Shown: positions 34,955 to 43,766 of the stretch, one piece after another
How positions within the stretch are numbered: position 1 is the stretch's first letter
How the letters are laid out: the number at the start of each line of letters is the position of its first letter
Origin: Phenylobacterium deserti
Lineage (GTDB): Bacteria > Pseudomonadota > Alphaproteobacteria > Caulobacterales > Caulobacteraceae
DNA: 64,000 bases
Reading direction: 5' to 3'
NCBI GenBank assembly: GCA_945883235.1
Contig: CAMCXF010000011.1
Location: 24,739 to 88,738 of the forward strand
The notes under the pieces: model-generated
Seen by the model: the letters and a program-made list of their open reading frames with translations, nothing else
Told to the model about the DNA's origin: nothing
The model's database searches: none
Program-made: the position numbers and the translations under genes

Positions 34955-36460
34955 ATGCACACGACCTTACTGCTCGATATGGCGGCGGACGCCGCGCCCG
35001 ACCGGCTGGCGCTTGGCCGACGTGGCGAGGGATTGACCTTTGCCGAGCTTCAACGTCGCGCGCGGGCCGGTGCTGTCGCGCTGGCTGCGCTGGGCGGAGA
35101 GACGGTGGCCTTCATCGGATTGAATGGCCCCGCGATGGCGGTGGCGATTTTCGCGTCCGGTTTATTAGGCAAGCCCTTTGCTCCGTTGAACTATCGCTTG
35201 TCTGATGCCGATCTTGGCAGGCTGCTGGCACGGACGGCACCCTCGGTTGCGGTGGTCGATGACGACATGCTTGGGCGGCTGGGAACGCCCCCTGGCGTGA
35301 CGTTGATGTCGCGCAGCGCATTTGACGCGGCCTGCATGGTCTCCAGCAACGTGGAACTGCCTTACGTTGAGCCCGATATCGGCGTGTTGCTGTTCACCAG
35401 CGGAACGACGGGTGAGCCCAAGGCAGCGATCCTGCGGCACTCCAACCTGACGTCCTACGTGATCTCCACCGTCGAATTCCTGGGCTCGGACGAGGATGAG
35501 GCCGCCCTGGTCAGCGTCCCACCCTATCACATCGCGGGCATTTCAGCGGTGCTCACCGGGGTCTATGGCGGACGGCGGATCGTGCATCTGGAGGCCTTCA
35601 CGCCGGAAGCCTGGGTGGAGGAGGCAACCGCCGAGCAGATCACCCACGCCATGGTGGTGCCGACCATGTTGGGCCGGATCCTCGATATTCTGGAGGCGCG
35701 CGGCGCGGGTCTGCCGCATCTGAAGGCGTTGTCCTATGGCGGGGGGCGGATGCCTCAGCCCGTGATTGAGCGCGCCCTTCGTGAATTGCCTCACGTCGAT
35801 TTCGTGAACGCCTACGGCCTCACCGAGACGAGTTCGACAGTGGCCGTGCTGGGGCCGGATGATCATCGCGAGGCGATATCGTCGACGGACGAAGCGGTTC
35901 GCAAACGGCTCGGCTCGGTCGGCCGACCATTGCCGACGTTGGAGCTGGAAATCCGTGGCGCGGACGGTGAGGTCCTGCCGGCGGGACAGTCCGGCGAAAT
36001 CTATGTCCGTGGTGAACAGGTATCCGGCGAATACACCCACAAGAAGGTCGTGCAGGACGACGGCTGGTTCGCCACCAACGATGGCGGCTGGATGGATGAG
36101 GCCGGTTATCTATTCGTGGAAGGACGCCTGGACGACGTGATTGTGCGCGGGGGTGAGAACATCTCGCCGGGGGAAATCGAAGACGTGCTGCGCGAGCATC
36201 CCAATGTCGCCGATGTCGCGGTGCTGGGCCTGCCAGATGATGAGTGGGGCGAGCGGGTGGCGGCGGCCGTTGTCGTCAAGGATGGCGTGCCAATCGCCGG
36301 GGACCTCGCGGATTGGGTCAAGGCCCGCCTACGCTCGACGAAAACGCCGGATGTCTGGTCGTTCCGCGACGCGCTGCCCTACAACGACACCGGCAAGCTG
36401 TTGCGGCGACAACTCAAGGTCGAAATGGGTGCCGTTGGCCAATCCAGCCCCGCGACCTGA
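34955..36460 (+). CDS. class I adenylate-forming acyl-CoA ligase
   Basis: A 501-residue ANL enzyme that activates a carboxylate with ATP and CoA. The AMP-binding P-loop is LLFTSGTTGEPKAA (about residue 147), A5 motif AYGLTETSSTV, A7/A8 hinge DDVIVRGGENISPGEIEDVL, and catalytic Lys in NDTGKLLRRQL. The acyl substrate cannot be predicted. Starts eight bases after the small protein and is followed by hydratase, CoA-transferase and amidohydrolase genes, all closely linked, so it likely starts a dedicated degradation pathway. Confidence 0.9.
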   Translation: MHTTLLLDMAADAAPDRLALGRRGEGLTFAELQRRARAGAVALAALGGETVAFIGLNGPAMAVAIFASGLLGKPFAPLNYRLSDADLGRLLARTAPSVAVVDDDMLGRLGTPPGVTLMSRSAFDAACMVSSNVELPYVEPDIGVLLFTSGTTGEPKAAILRHSNLTSYVISTVEFLGSDEDEAALVSVPPYHIAGISAVLTGVYGGRRIVHLEAFTPEAWVEEATAEQITHAMVVPTMLGRILDILEARGAGLPHLKALSYGGGRMPQPVIERALRELPHVDFVNAYGLTETSSTVAVLGPDDHREAISSTDEAVRKRLGSVGRPLPTLELEIRGADGEVLPAGQSGEIYVRGEQVSGEYTHKKVVQDDGWFATNDGGWMDEAGYLFVEGRLDDVIVRGGENISPGEIEDVLREHPNVADVAVLGLPDDEWGERVAAAVVVKDGVPIAGDLADWVKARLRSTKTPDVWSFRDALPYNDTGKLLRRQLKVEMGAVGQSSPAT

Positions 36461-36481
36461 CCCGCCAGCTGGAGGCCGGAA

Positions 36482-37462
36482 TTGACCTACGACGCCCCGG
36501 CAGTGATCACCGACTTGATTGAACTGGGTGGTGCCGGCCTGCACGTCGTCGAACTGGGCCGTGAGTCGAGTCGACCGCCTGCGGGCGTGGTCCTGTTGGG
36601 TGTACACAGGGCCGGAGACATTCCTGTCGCTGGGCTGGACGCGTTCGACATCCTTTTGAGCTGTGACCGCGATGCGCCGGGCCCCTGGGTCGGCGTTGGC
36701 CAGGAAAGCCTCGACGTCGTGATTGAGGCGCTACGTACACGCGCAGCAGCACAGCCGGCGGCGTCCACCGTTGCGGCACAGGTGTTTCGAATGACGCTGG
36801 ACGTGGGGTTTGACAAGGCGCTGACGCTGGAGTCGCTGGCCTATTCCACGCTGCTGGCCTCCGGCCGCTTTCGTGTCTGGCGCGACGCTACGCCCGTCCG
36901 TTCCCGGGTTGACGACCAACCGCGCGTTTTGATGTTTCAGGAATCTGACGGTCTTCACATCCGGTTGAATCGCTCGGCCACCCGCAACGCCTTTGACCCG
37001 CGGATGCGCGATGAACTGGTCGAGGCGCTGTCGTTTGCGCTGGATCATCCGGACCGGCCTTATGTCATTCTAAGTGGTGAGGGGCCGGCGTTCAGCGCAG
37101 GCGGCGATCTGGATACCTTTGGTCAGGCGAGCGATGTCGGCGAGGCGCACCTGATCCGCACCTTGCGGTCTCCGGCCCGGCTAGTGCGCGAACTTGGCGA
37201 CCGGATTACGGTTTGCCTGCATGGGGCTTGCGTCGGCGCAGGCATTGAAGTTCCCGCAGCGTCGGCCCGGATTACGGCGCGACCCGGGACGCACTTTCGA
37301 CTGCCGGAGGTTTCCATGGGGCTCATTCCCGGGGCAGGCGGCACGGCTACGATTGCGCGCCGGATCGGGCGGCAGCGTGCGTGCTACATGGCGCTGCTCG
37401 GTGACACCATTGACCTTGAGACCGCCATGGCCTGGGGCCTGGTGGATGAGGTCATCGCGTGA
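36482..37462 (+). CDS. enoyl-CoA hydratase/isomerase family protein
   Basis: 326 residues, TTG start. The C-terminal 200 residues are a crotonase domain with oxyanion-hole segments LSGEGPAFSAGGDL and HGACVGAGIEVPAASARI, plus FRLPEVSMGLIPGAGG with its Glu. The first ~140 residues are an extra domain (LTLESLAYSTLLASGRFRVW) not found in plain hydratases. It overlaps the next gene by four bases (GTGA). Confidence 0.85.
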   Translation: MTYDAPAVITDLIELGGAGLHVVELGRESSRPPAGVVLLGVHRAGDIPVAGLDAFDILLSCDRDAPGPWVGVGQESLDVVIEALRTRAAAQPAASTVAAQVFRMTLDVGFDKALTLESLAYSTLLASGRFRVWRDATPVRSRVDDQPRVLMFQESDGLHIRLNRSATRNAFDPRMRDELVEALSFALDHPDRPYVILSGEGPAFSAGGDLDTFGQASDVGEAHLIRTLRSPARLVRELGDRITVCLHGACVGAGIEVPAASARITARPGTHFRLPEVSMGLIPGAGGTATIARRIGRQRACYMALLGDTIDLETAMAWGLVDEVIA

Positions 37463-38481
37463 GCCCGATTGCTCCGGCACTTGAATTGCTGGGTGCAGAG
37501 CTGGCGGTGATTACGGCACGCCATGGCCGCCGGGTCGACGTTGACGGTCTGGGGGTCCTTGACCGGGTGGGGCAACTGGCTCTGAACCGGCCCGGTTTGG
37601 TCTCGCCGAACGGGGCCTGTCGTCTGTTTCAGGCTGCTGATGGCTGGATGGTTGTAAATCTGGCCCGCGATGAGGATCACGCCCTGATCCCGGCCTGGTT
37701 CCAGTGTGAAACGGAAGCCGATCCCTGGACGATGATTGCGGCACATGCGCGGCTTCATAGCCGAGCCGACCTGATCGCCCAGGCGGTGCTGCTGGGTCTG
37801 CCGGCCGCGGCGGTCGGCGAGGTGAGGGCCGATGAGCTTGACGCGCCGCTTCTGTCCTATGGGGCCGGTGTCACCGCGCGCGCCCACCTGAGTGTGGTGG
37901 ACCTCTCCGCGCTTTGGGCTGGACCGATGTGCGGCGCGATCCTGGCGGCGATGGGCGCGACCGTTTCAAAGATCGAGAGTACCCGACGTCCGGACCCGAC
38001 GCGGATCTCGACACCTGAGTTTTTCCAACGCCTGAACAGCGCCAAGCGAGGCATCGGCCTGGATCTGAGCGCCGAAGATGGTCAGTCGGCACTACGCCTA
38101 GCGATGTCCACTGCGGACGTGGTGATTACGAGCGCTCGACCCCGCGCTTTTGCGGGACTGGGGCTCGACCCCGATCAGATCTTTGGTCTCAACCCCGGCC
38201 TCGTCTGGGTGGCGATCACCGGCTACGGCTGGACAGGGGATGCAGCCCTGCGGGTCGCGTTCGGTGACGATGCGGCGGCGGCGGGCGGCCTGGTTCGCTG
38301 GACGGCGGGCGGTGCGCCAAGGTTCCTCGGCGATGCACTGGCCGATCCGGTGACGGGGTTGGTTGCGGCGCTTGGGGCGCTCAGAGGGCTGGAGGCGGGT
38401 GGCGGCGTGCTCGTGGACGTTTCGCTGGGCCGCTCCGCAGCAGGAGCCGCGACGGTCTGCCAGCTTCGGCGAATCCAATGA
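37459..38481 (+). CDS. CoA transferase family III (CaiB/BaiF-like)
   Basis: 340 residues, GTG start overlapping the hydratase stop. The conserved core VVDLSALWAGPMCGAILAAMGATVSKIEST, FFQRLNSAKRGIGLDLS, and VWVAITGYGWTGD defines a CaiB-type transferase, which moves CoA between thioesters and acids by an Asp-linked intermediate. Usually about 400 residues; here the order looks rearranged, with the substrate-domain-like part at the N-terminus. It overlaps the next gene by four bases. Confidence 0.82.
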   Translation: MSPIAPALELLGAELAVITARHGRRVDVDGLGVLDRVGQLALNRPGLVSPNGACRLFQAADGWMVVNLARDEDHALIPAWFQCETEADPWTMIAAHARLHSRADLIAQAVLLGLPAAAVGEVRADELDAPLLSYGAGVTARAHLSVVDLSALWAGPMCGAILAAMGATVSKIESTRRPDPTRISTPEFFQRLNSAKRGIGLDLSAEDGQSALRLAMSTADVVITSARPRAFAGLGLDPDQIFGLNPGLVWVAITGYGWTGDAALRVAFGDDAAAAGGLVRWTAGGAPRFLGDALADPVTGLVAALGALRGLEAGGGVLVDVSLGRSAAGAATVCQLRRIQ

Positions 38482-39863
38482 GCTTGCTGATTCGAAACGT
38501 CGAGGTGGCAGGTCGCCCTGGACTGGACGTGCGGATTGAGGCCGGACGTATCGTTGGCATTGGATCCAGGCTGCCGCGCATCGCCAACGAACTGGACGGG
38601 CAGGGCGGGGCCTTGATCCCGGGCCTTTGCGATCATCACATCCACCTGTTCGCGTTGGCCGCACGCGCTGATTCGGTGGCTCTGGAGGGTGCCGGAACCG
38701 CAGAAGAGGTGATGTCGCGCATATCTGCGGCCCTGGCGACGCGGCCGGCCGGCACCTGGGTGCGCGCCATTGGCTACCACGAGACGATGGCGGGCGACCT
38801 TGGCCGCAACGAGCTTGATCGTCTTGCGCCGCGCCATCGCCTTCGCATCCAGCATCAGACCGGTTCGCTGTGGATGCTGAACAGCCTGGCTCTGCAGAGC
38901 CTCGGCGACGGGAACTGCCCAGAGGGCCTGGAACGTGATGCGAAGGGGAGACCCACAGGACGGCTCTGGCGCGAAGATGTCTGGCTGAGGTCGCGGATCA
39001 ATGCCCCGCCCCCACCGCTTTCCGCGATTGGCCGGATGCTGGCGTCATTTGGCGTGACCGCTGTGACTGACGCCAGCGTGACGACCGACGTGGGCAGCGC
39101 TGAAAAGCTGGCTCAGGCCCACCGTTCGGGCGACCTGCCGCAACGCCTGAAGCTTATGAGCGGTGGCTACCTAAGCGAGCCGGATGATGGCGCGTTCACA
39201 GTGGGTCCAGTGAAGGTACTGCTGGATGACCACGCCCTCCCGGACTTCGACGATTTTCTGGGCAGGATCGCCCGCGCCCGAGGATGGGGTCGTTCCGTGG
39301 CAGTTCATTGCGTCACGAGCGCCGAGCTGGCTTTCGCGCTGGCCGCGTTTGAGGCGCAGGGCGCGCAACACGGTGATCGGATCGAGCATGGCGGGATGAT
39401 TTCCAGTGACGCCATCAACAGCCTTCAGCACCTTGGATTGACGGTGGTCACACAGTCCGCCTTTGTCCGTGAGCGCGGCGACCGGTATGTTTCGGGGGTT
39501 GATGCTGCTGATCATGGTGATCTCTACCGGTGCGCCAGTCTCCTGACGGCAGGCGTTCCAGTGGTGGGCAGTTCCGACGCACCTTACGCCACCCCGGACC
39601 CCTGGATCGCAATTCGGACCGCGGTCGACCGGTTGACGTCGACCGGCGCGGTCCTGGGGCCAGACGAGCGGGTTAGCCCTGATGTCGCCCTGGGGATGTA
39701 TCTGGACGACCCAGCCGCCCCCGGGTCCCGCCGCCGCCGGGTCGAGGTTGGAGCGCCGGCCGATCTTTGTCTTCTCAGGACGCCGTTGCGGGAGGCGATT
39801 GATTCGCCAGACGCAGAATTGGTCCGGGCCACACTGGTTGAGGGCGAGGTCGTCTATGGATGA
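38478..39863 (+). CDS. amidohydrolase family protein (YtcJ-like)
   Basis: A 461-residue metal-dependent amidohydrolase. LIPGLCDHHIHLFALA holds the first metal-binding His pair, VAVHCVTSAELAFAL and RIEHGG further metal ligands, and VVGSSDAPYATPDPW the late catalytic Asp. The C-terminus APADLCLLRTPL closes the composite beta-sandwich. It resembles the YtcJ subgroup of unknown substrate. ATGA overlap with the CoA transferase places it in the same operon, where hydrolysis of an amide or lactone ring would fit. Confidence 0.87.
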   Translation: MSLLIRNVEVAGRPGLDVRIEAGRIVGIGSRLPRIANELDGQGGALIPGLCDHHIHLFALAARADSVALEGAGTAEEVMSRISAALATRPAGTWVRAIGYHETMAGDLGRNELDRLAPRHRLRIQHQTGSLWMLNSLALQSLGDGNCPEGLERDAKGRPTGRLWREDVWLRSRINAPPPPLSAIGRMLASFGVTAVTDASVTTDVGSAEKLAQAHRSGDLPQRLKLMSGGYLSEPDDGAFTVGPVKVLLDDHALPDFDDFLGRIARARGWGRSVAVHCVTSAELAFALAAFEAQGAQHGDRIEHGGMISSDAINSLQHLGLTVVTQSAFVRERGDRYVSGVDAADHGDLYRCASLLTAGVPVVGSSDAPYATPDPWIAIRTAVDRLTSTGAVLGPDERVSPDVALGMYLDDPAAPGSRRRRVEVGAPADLCLLRTPLREAIDSPDAELVRATLVEGEVVYG

Positions 39864-40500
39864 TGTGGCTGTGCTGGGTGGCGCCGTTGCAACGGCCCTT
39901 GTGACCCGTGCCGGTAAATCACCCGCATAGGTGGGATTGATACCGGCGAGAATTGACTGCGCCGACGCCACGAAACCAATCAAGCGGGGTGATCAGATCG
40001 AAAATCCAGGTGCCCCCACCAATTGAGGTTTTAAGCGCGCTGGCCTGCGCAATGCCTCTGTTCCAACGCTCTGCCTCACCAGAAGCAAGACCGCCCGCCG
40101 ATTGATTGTCTCCAGAGCTGCCAGACAACGGGATAGCATCAGCAACCCAGGGCGTAGTCGCTGGTAGCAAAATTCTGCTGACCGCAACAGAGACTGAGCG
40201 GCTTCAGTGTGGAAAACCCGCTTGTGCGGTGCAGGTTTCTCCATCTGCGTTTGCGATGCAGCATTTCCCTGAGTCGTCAGGCTTCCGAATTTCCGGCCAT
40301 TCAATCCTGAATTTTGAGCCAACTTGCATCGAGCGCGCGACATTAGGCACGTCGTTGCCGTGACGGCGACCGCGAGCGCTCTCAAGGGGTAAGTTGTGCC
40401 TTCATACGCCGATGAAAGGTGAGTTTGTCAGCTGGTGGCGATCTCCCATATCGGCGAGGCAGCTGTCGTCGGCCTTCGCGTAACAAACTATTTCATCGGG
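39864..40500. other. 637-bp region without a supported gene
   Basis: Lower GC than the surroundings. Several short frames exist on both strands, but none has a convincing start signal, family resemblance or codon bias. One minus-strand frame (39919-40200) has protein-like stretches (GGGTWIFDLITPLDWFRGVGAVNS) and might be a gene remnant. The region precedes the candidate small RNA. Confidence 0.4.
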
Positions 40501-40514
40501 GACCGAAATCGTGA

Positions 40515-40614
40515 CTTGCGTGCACTGCAGCAAAAGTACAAAAGGCTCCTGCCCTTTTGGGCGTTTCCTCCCTAATGACTTGGCCGCGCCTCCGGGCGCG
40601 GCCCTTTTTTTTTT
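40515..40614 (+). ncRNA. candidate trans-acting small RNA with C-rich anti-SD loop
   Basis: A free-standing terminator (GGCCGCGCC-TCCG-GGCGCGGCC then ten T from 40605) has no gene upstream on its strand. Before it lies a single-stranded stretch, TTTCCTCCCT at 40564-40573, complementary to Shine-Dalgarno sequences. A small hairpin (AAAAGG...CCTTTT, 40540-40558) with CTCCTG in its loop precedes that. This layout matches alphaproteobacterial CU-rich small RNAs that block translation. The 5' end is a guess; no promoter is identified. Confidence 0.55.
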
Positions 40615-40833
40615 GCGTGAAGCGGGCCATTCAGGCCAATAGAGATGGCGTCAGGGATGTGGTCGCGGGGGCGTGCTGGCACACCCCGATGCCAGCACCG
40701 GCTTTCCTGTCCTCAGCACAGACGGCCGAAGGCGTGGCTTTTGGATGCGACAAAATATCGCGCCGGTTCGCAGCGCTCGCTGGAGTTGCTTGCAATCCTT
40801 GGGTTGATGACGGATTTTCGTCCCAAGGGGAGC

Positions 40834-41088
40834 ATGGTGATTCAAGACCCGGAGTACAGCCGTCGTTTGGCGCAAAATCTGGTGGAGCTGTTGTCTCCCT
40901 ATGAAGAGGAACTTATCCAGCTGGAGCGTGACGCCCCCGCTTTTGGGCCGCTGCGGCGCGCCATTGGAATTGTGATTGCAGAGGCCTGCTACTGCATTTC
41001 TGACAGGCCGGATCCGATCAAAAGCCTCGCCCCCTCTGCGGACGACGAGGCGAGCCGGACGGATGATGAAGCGAACCGCGCGCGCTAG
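40834..41088 (+). CDS. hypothetical small protein upstream of HTH regulator
   Basis: About 84 residues: MVIQDPEYSRRLAQNLVELLSPYEEELIQLERDAPAFGPLRRAIGIVIAEACYC, then an acidic tail rich in Asp/Glu. Helical, no membrane part. AAGGGGAG precedes this ATG; an earlier ATG at 40807 is also in frame. No family recognised. It is followed 30 bases later by an XRE regulator, with which it may be co-expressed. Confidence 0.55.
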   Translation: MVIQDPEYSRRLAQNLVELLSPYEEELIQLERDAPAFGPLRRAIGIVIAEACYCISDRPDPIKSLAPSADDEASRTDDEANRAR

Positions 41089-41118
41089 CCCGCCAAGACT
41101 TTAGGAGAACTGGATTCT

Positions 41119-41505
41119 ATGGCGAACAAACCCGATGCAGCGGCAGACCCCATCGACGTGGCCGTTGGCGCACGGATCAGGCTGCTGCGCAAAGTGCGCG
41201 GATTGTCGCAGCAGGCGCTTGCCGAAGCCGCTGGCGTGACATTCCAGCAAATTCAGAAGTATGAGCGAGGTGCCAATCGCGTCAGCGCGTCGATGTTGAC
41301 GCGCATTGCCAAGACGCTGGATGTACCGGTCGCCGAAATGTTCGGTGAATCCACAGCCAACAGTGGCGCCGTCGACGAAGTGGCCGCGCTGTTGGCCGAA
41401 CCCGGGGCATTGGAACTTCTCAAGGCCTATTCTGTGCTGCCAAAGGGTGTGTCGCGTTCTGCGCTGGTCGAATTTGTCCGCAGTTTGCGCAGCCAGACGA
41501 CCTGA
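41119..41505 (+). CDS. XRE-family HTH transcriptional regulator
   Basis: A 128-residue regulator. Residues 15-70 form a Cro/CI-type HTH ([51 protein letters not shown]). The C-terminal half ([39 protein letters not shown]) is a helical tail common in alphaproteobacterial members. GGAGAAC precedes the ATG. Targets unknown. Confidence 0.88.
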   Translation: MANKPDAAADPIDVAVGARIRLLRKVRGLSQQALAEAAGVTFQQIQKYERGANRVSASMLTRIAKTLDVPVAEMFGESTANSGAVDEVAALLAEPGALELLKAYSVLPKGVSRSALVEFVRSLRSQTT

Positions 41506-41556
41506 CCCCGGCGGCCCCAGAGGGCTTGGCTCGTCGCGGCTATCCCGGTACCCTCA

Positions 41557-43188
41557 TCAGGCTTCCACCCCCAAAGCCACAAGAGCGCGGGCCTTGATGA
41601 CCTTGTAGTCGACCTTGCCATTGGGCGCGCGGCCGATGCTGTCGATCAGCACCAGTTCACGCGGGGCCTTATAGGCGGCCAGTTGGCTGCGGACATGGTC
41701 CGAAAGTTCCTGAAGCGTCGGGCTCTGGCCGGGTTCCGGCTCGACCACGGCGCAGATCCTCTCACCGAAGCGAACGTCGGCCACGCCGACCACCACGGCA
41801 TCGCGAACACTGGCGTGACGCTTGAGGGCCTCCTCCACCTCTTCCGGGAACACCTTTTCGCCGCCGGTGTTGATGCAGACCGAGCCCCGGCCGAGCAGCG
41901 TCAGCGTCCCGTCGGTGTTCACCTCGGCCCAGTCGCCTGGCACGGACCAGCGGATACCTTCCATGATCTTGAACGTCGCGGCGGACTTGGTCTCGTCCTT
42001 GTAGTAGCCGGCCGGGAGAAAACCGGTGACGGCGACCATGCCGCGTTCCCCGGAACCGGGCTCAACGCGCCGACCATCTTCGGCAAACACTGCGCAGTTT
42101 GGGCCCAGCATAAAGGCGGCGGTCTGGACCTCGGCACCGGGGGCCGACGACGAAGCCCCCATGCCCACGGCTTCCGAGGAACCGAAGCTGTCCATGATCA
42201 CGGCACCGGTTACATGCTTCAACAAGCCGCGCTTGTTTTCCTGGCTCCACATTGAGCCTGACGAACTCATGGCTTTGACCGACGACAGATCCCAGTGGCC
42301 GGGGTGAGCTTCCAGTGCCTCCAGCATTGGTGTGGAGAATGCCAGCCCGACAATTACAATACCTGTCGCCCGCAGGCGCTGGGCTTCGTCCCACAGCTCG
42401 AAAGCGCTGAACTTGCGAGACGGCAGGCAGGCGATCGTGCCGCCAGCGTTGAAGTTGATGAAGGCCGAGAACTGGCCAGTGCCATGCATCAACGGCGCGG
42501 CGATCAGAGAGACCGGCTTGATGTGATCGGCGGCGGCATGGCGTTCCAGCAGTTCGGCAATGGAAGTTGCAGGGGCAATCCCCAACGCGGCGTTGCCGCC
42601 CGCACCGATCACCTGAAACAGGTCTTCCTGTCGCCACATCACGCCTTTGGGCATGCCGGTGGTGCCGCCGGTGTAGAGCAGCAGCAAATCGTCGCCTGAG
42701 CGTCCCCAGGTTGCCATCACGGGCCGTTGGGCCGGGCTCGCCGCGACGATGGCGTCATAGTCGTCGGCCCAGGCCGGTACCGGATGTCCGGGCTCGGCGA
42801 CGGCGATCCAGGTTTTCACCCGGGGCAGACGCGGTCGGATCGCGTCGACGGTGTCCGCGAAGCTGGCATGGAAGATGACCGCCTCTGCGTCTGCGTTGTC
42901 GAAAAGATACACCAGCTCTTCGGGGCCATAGCGATAGTTGGTGTTGACCGGCTCGAAGCCGCCTTTGAAGGCCGCGAAGTAGCTCTCGAGATACTCAGGG
43001 CCGTTGTAGAGGTACCCCGCCACCTTGGCTCGATGGCTCATGCCTTTGGCGATGAAGTGGGCGGCCAGCGCGTCGGCTCGCGCGTCAAACTGTCCCCAGG
43101 TGATGGTCCGGTCCGCCTGAATGCATTGGGGATGGTTCGGTTGGGCTGCTGCGATCGCCTCCCACACATCTGCGAAATTCCACGCCAT
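41557..43188 (-). CDS. acyl-CoA synthetase (fatty-acid--CoA ligase family)
   Basis: A 543-residue ANL enzyme. ATP-binding P-loop LLYTGGTTGMPKGVMW, hinge region INTGGEKVFPEEVEEAL and catalytic Lys in PNGKVDYKVIKA. GDWAEVNTDGTLTLLGRGSVC gives the expected D-R/G motif. The TGGTTG variant is typical of long-chain or steroid-side-chain ligases such as FadD19-like enzymes. It is followed upstream by an Lrp regulator and an enoyl-CoA hydratase on the same strand, so a second CoA-dependent catabolic set. Confidence 0.88.
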   Translation of the reverse strand: MAWNFADVWEAIAAAQPNHPQCIQADRTITWGQFDARADALAAHFIAKGMSHRAKVAGYLYNGPEYLESYFAAFKGGFEPVNTNYRYGPEELVYLFDNADAEAVIFHASFADTVDAIRPRLPRVKTWIAVAEPGHPVPAWADDYDAIVAASPAQRPVMATWGRSGDDLLLLYTGGTTGMPKGVMWRQEDLFQVIGAGGNAALGIAPATSIAELLERHAAADHIKPVSLIAAPLMHGTGQFSAFINFNAGGTIACLPSRKFSAFELWDEAQRLRATGIVIVGLAFSTPMLEALEAHPGHWDLSSVKAMSSSGSMWSQENKRGLLKHVTGAVIMDSFGSSEAVGMGASSSAPGAEVQTAAFMLGPNCAVFAEDGRRVEPGSGERGMVAVTGFLPAGYYKDETKSAATFKIMEGIRWSVPGDWAEVNTDGTLTLLGRGSVCINTGGEKVFPEEVEEALKRHASVRDAVVVGVADVRFGERICAVVEPEPGQSPTLQELSDHVRSQLAAYKAPRELVLIDSIGRAPNGKVDYKVIKARALVALGVEA

Positions 43189-43253
43189 ACCGTCTACGTC
43201 TCCCGGGTAGATTTTGTTGTTGGCTCCACGATGGCGGGTTGCCCTGCATTAAG

Positions 43254-43715
43254 TCAAACCGGAAGCGCTGTCGTTGACTTGATCTGCTCCATGGCGAAGG
43301 CCGACGATACGTCGGACAGCGGCACCGCCGCGATTAACCTGCGATAGAAGATGTCATAGGCCGAGATGTCTTTCACCAGCACTTTCAACAGGTAATCTGT
43401 GTCGCCGGACAGTCGATAGAACTCTACGACCTCCGGCATCGATGAGGCCGCACTGGCGAAGGCGTCCAGCCACTCCTGGTCGTGCCGGCTGGTTCGCACA
43501 GAAACGAACACGGCCAGGCCAAGGTCCAGCTTGGTACGGTCCAGCAGGGCAACACGACCCAGGATCACGCCAGCATCCGTCAGTCGCTTTACACGCTTCC
43601 AGCAGGGGGTCTGTGACAGGCCGACAATCCCGGCCAGTTCCAGGATCGGTATGGTCGCGTCTTTCTGCAGTTCGCGCAGTATGCGACGGTCTATGGCGTC
43701 GAGAACAAAATCCAT
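43254..43715 (-). CDS. Lrp/AsnC family transcriptional regulator
   Basis: A 153-residue regulator: winged-HTH (LDAIDRRILRELQKDATIPILELAGIVGLSQTPCWKRVKRL) followed by the RAM ligand-binding domain (EVVEFYRLSGDTDYLLKVLVKDISAYDIFYRRLI). Such proteins form ring oligomers and sense amino acids or related metabolites. It sits between a hydratase and a ligase gene on the same strand and may control them. Confidence 0.92.
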   Translation of the reverse strand: MDFVLDAIDRRILRELQKDATIPILELAGIVGLSQTPCWKRVKRLTDAGVILGRVALLDRTKLDLGLAVFVSVRTSRHDQEWLDAFASAASSMPEVVEFYRLSGDTDYLLKVLVKDISAYDIFYRRLIAAVPLSDVSSAFAMEQIKSTTALPV

Positions 43716-43766
43716 CGTTTGAGTCCCCGTTGGAGACCGAGGTTCTAGTTCGTGTCACCCGAGTAG

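Noticed and set aside
39919..40200. Minus-strand frame with protein-like stretch GGGTWIFDLITPLDWF
   Set aside because: No ATG or GTG start with ribosome-binding site, no recognised family and no operon context; kept only as a possible remnant.
39993..40385. Minus-strand 130-residue open frame
   Set aside because: Amino-acid composition is not coding-like and it has no signals; overlaps the frame above in another phase.
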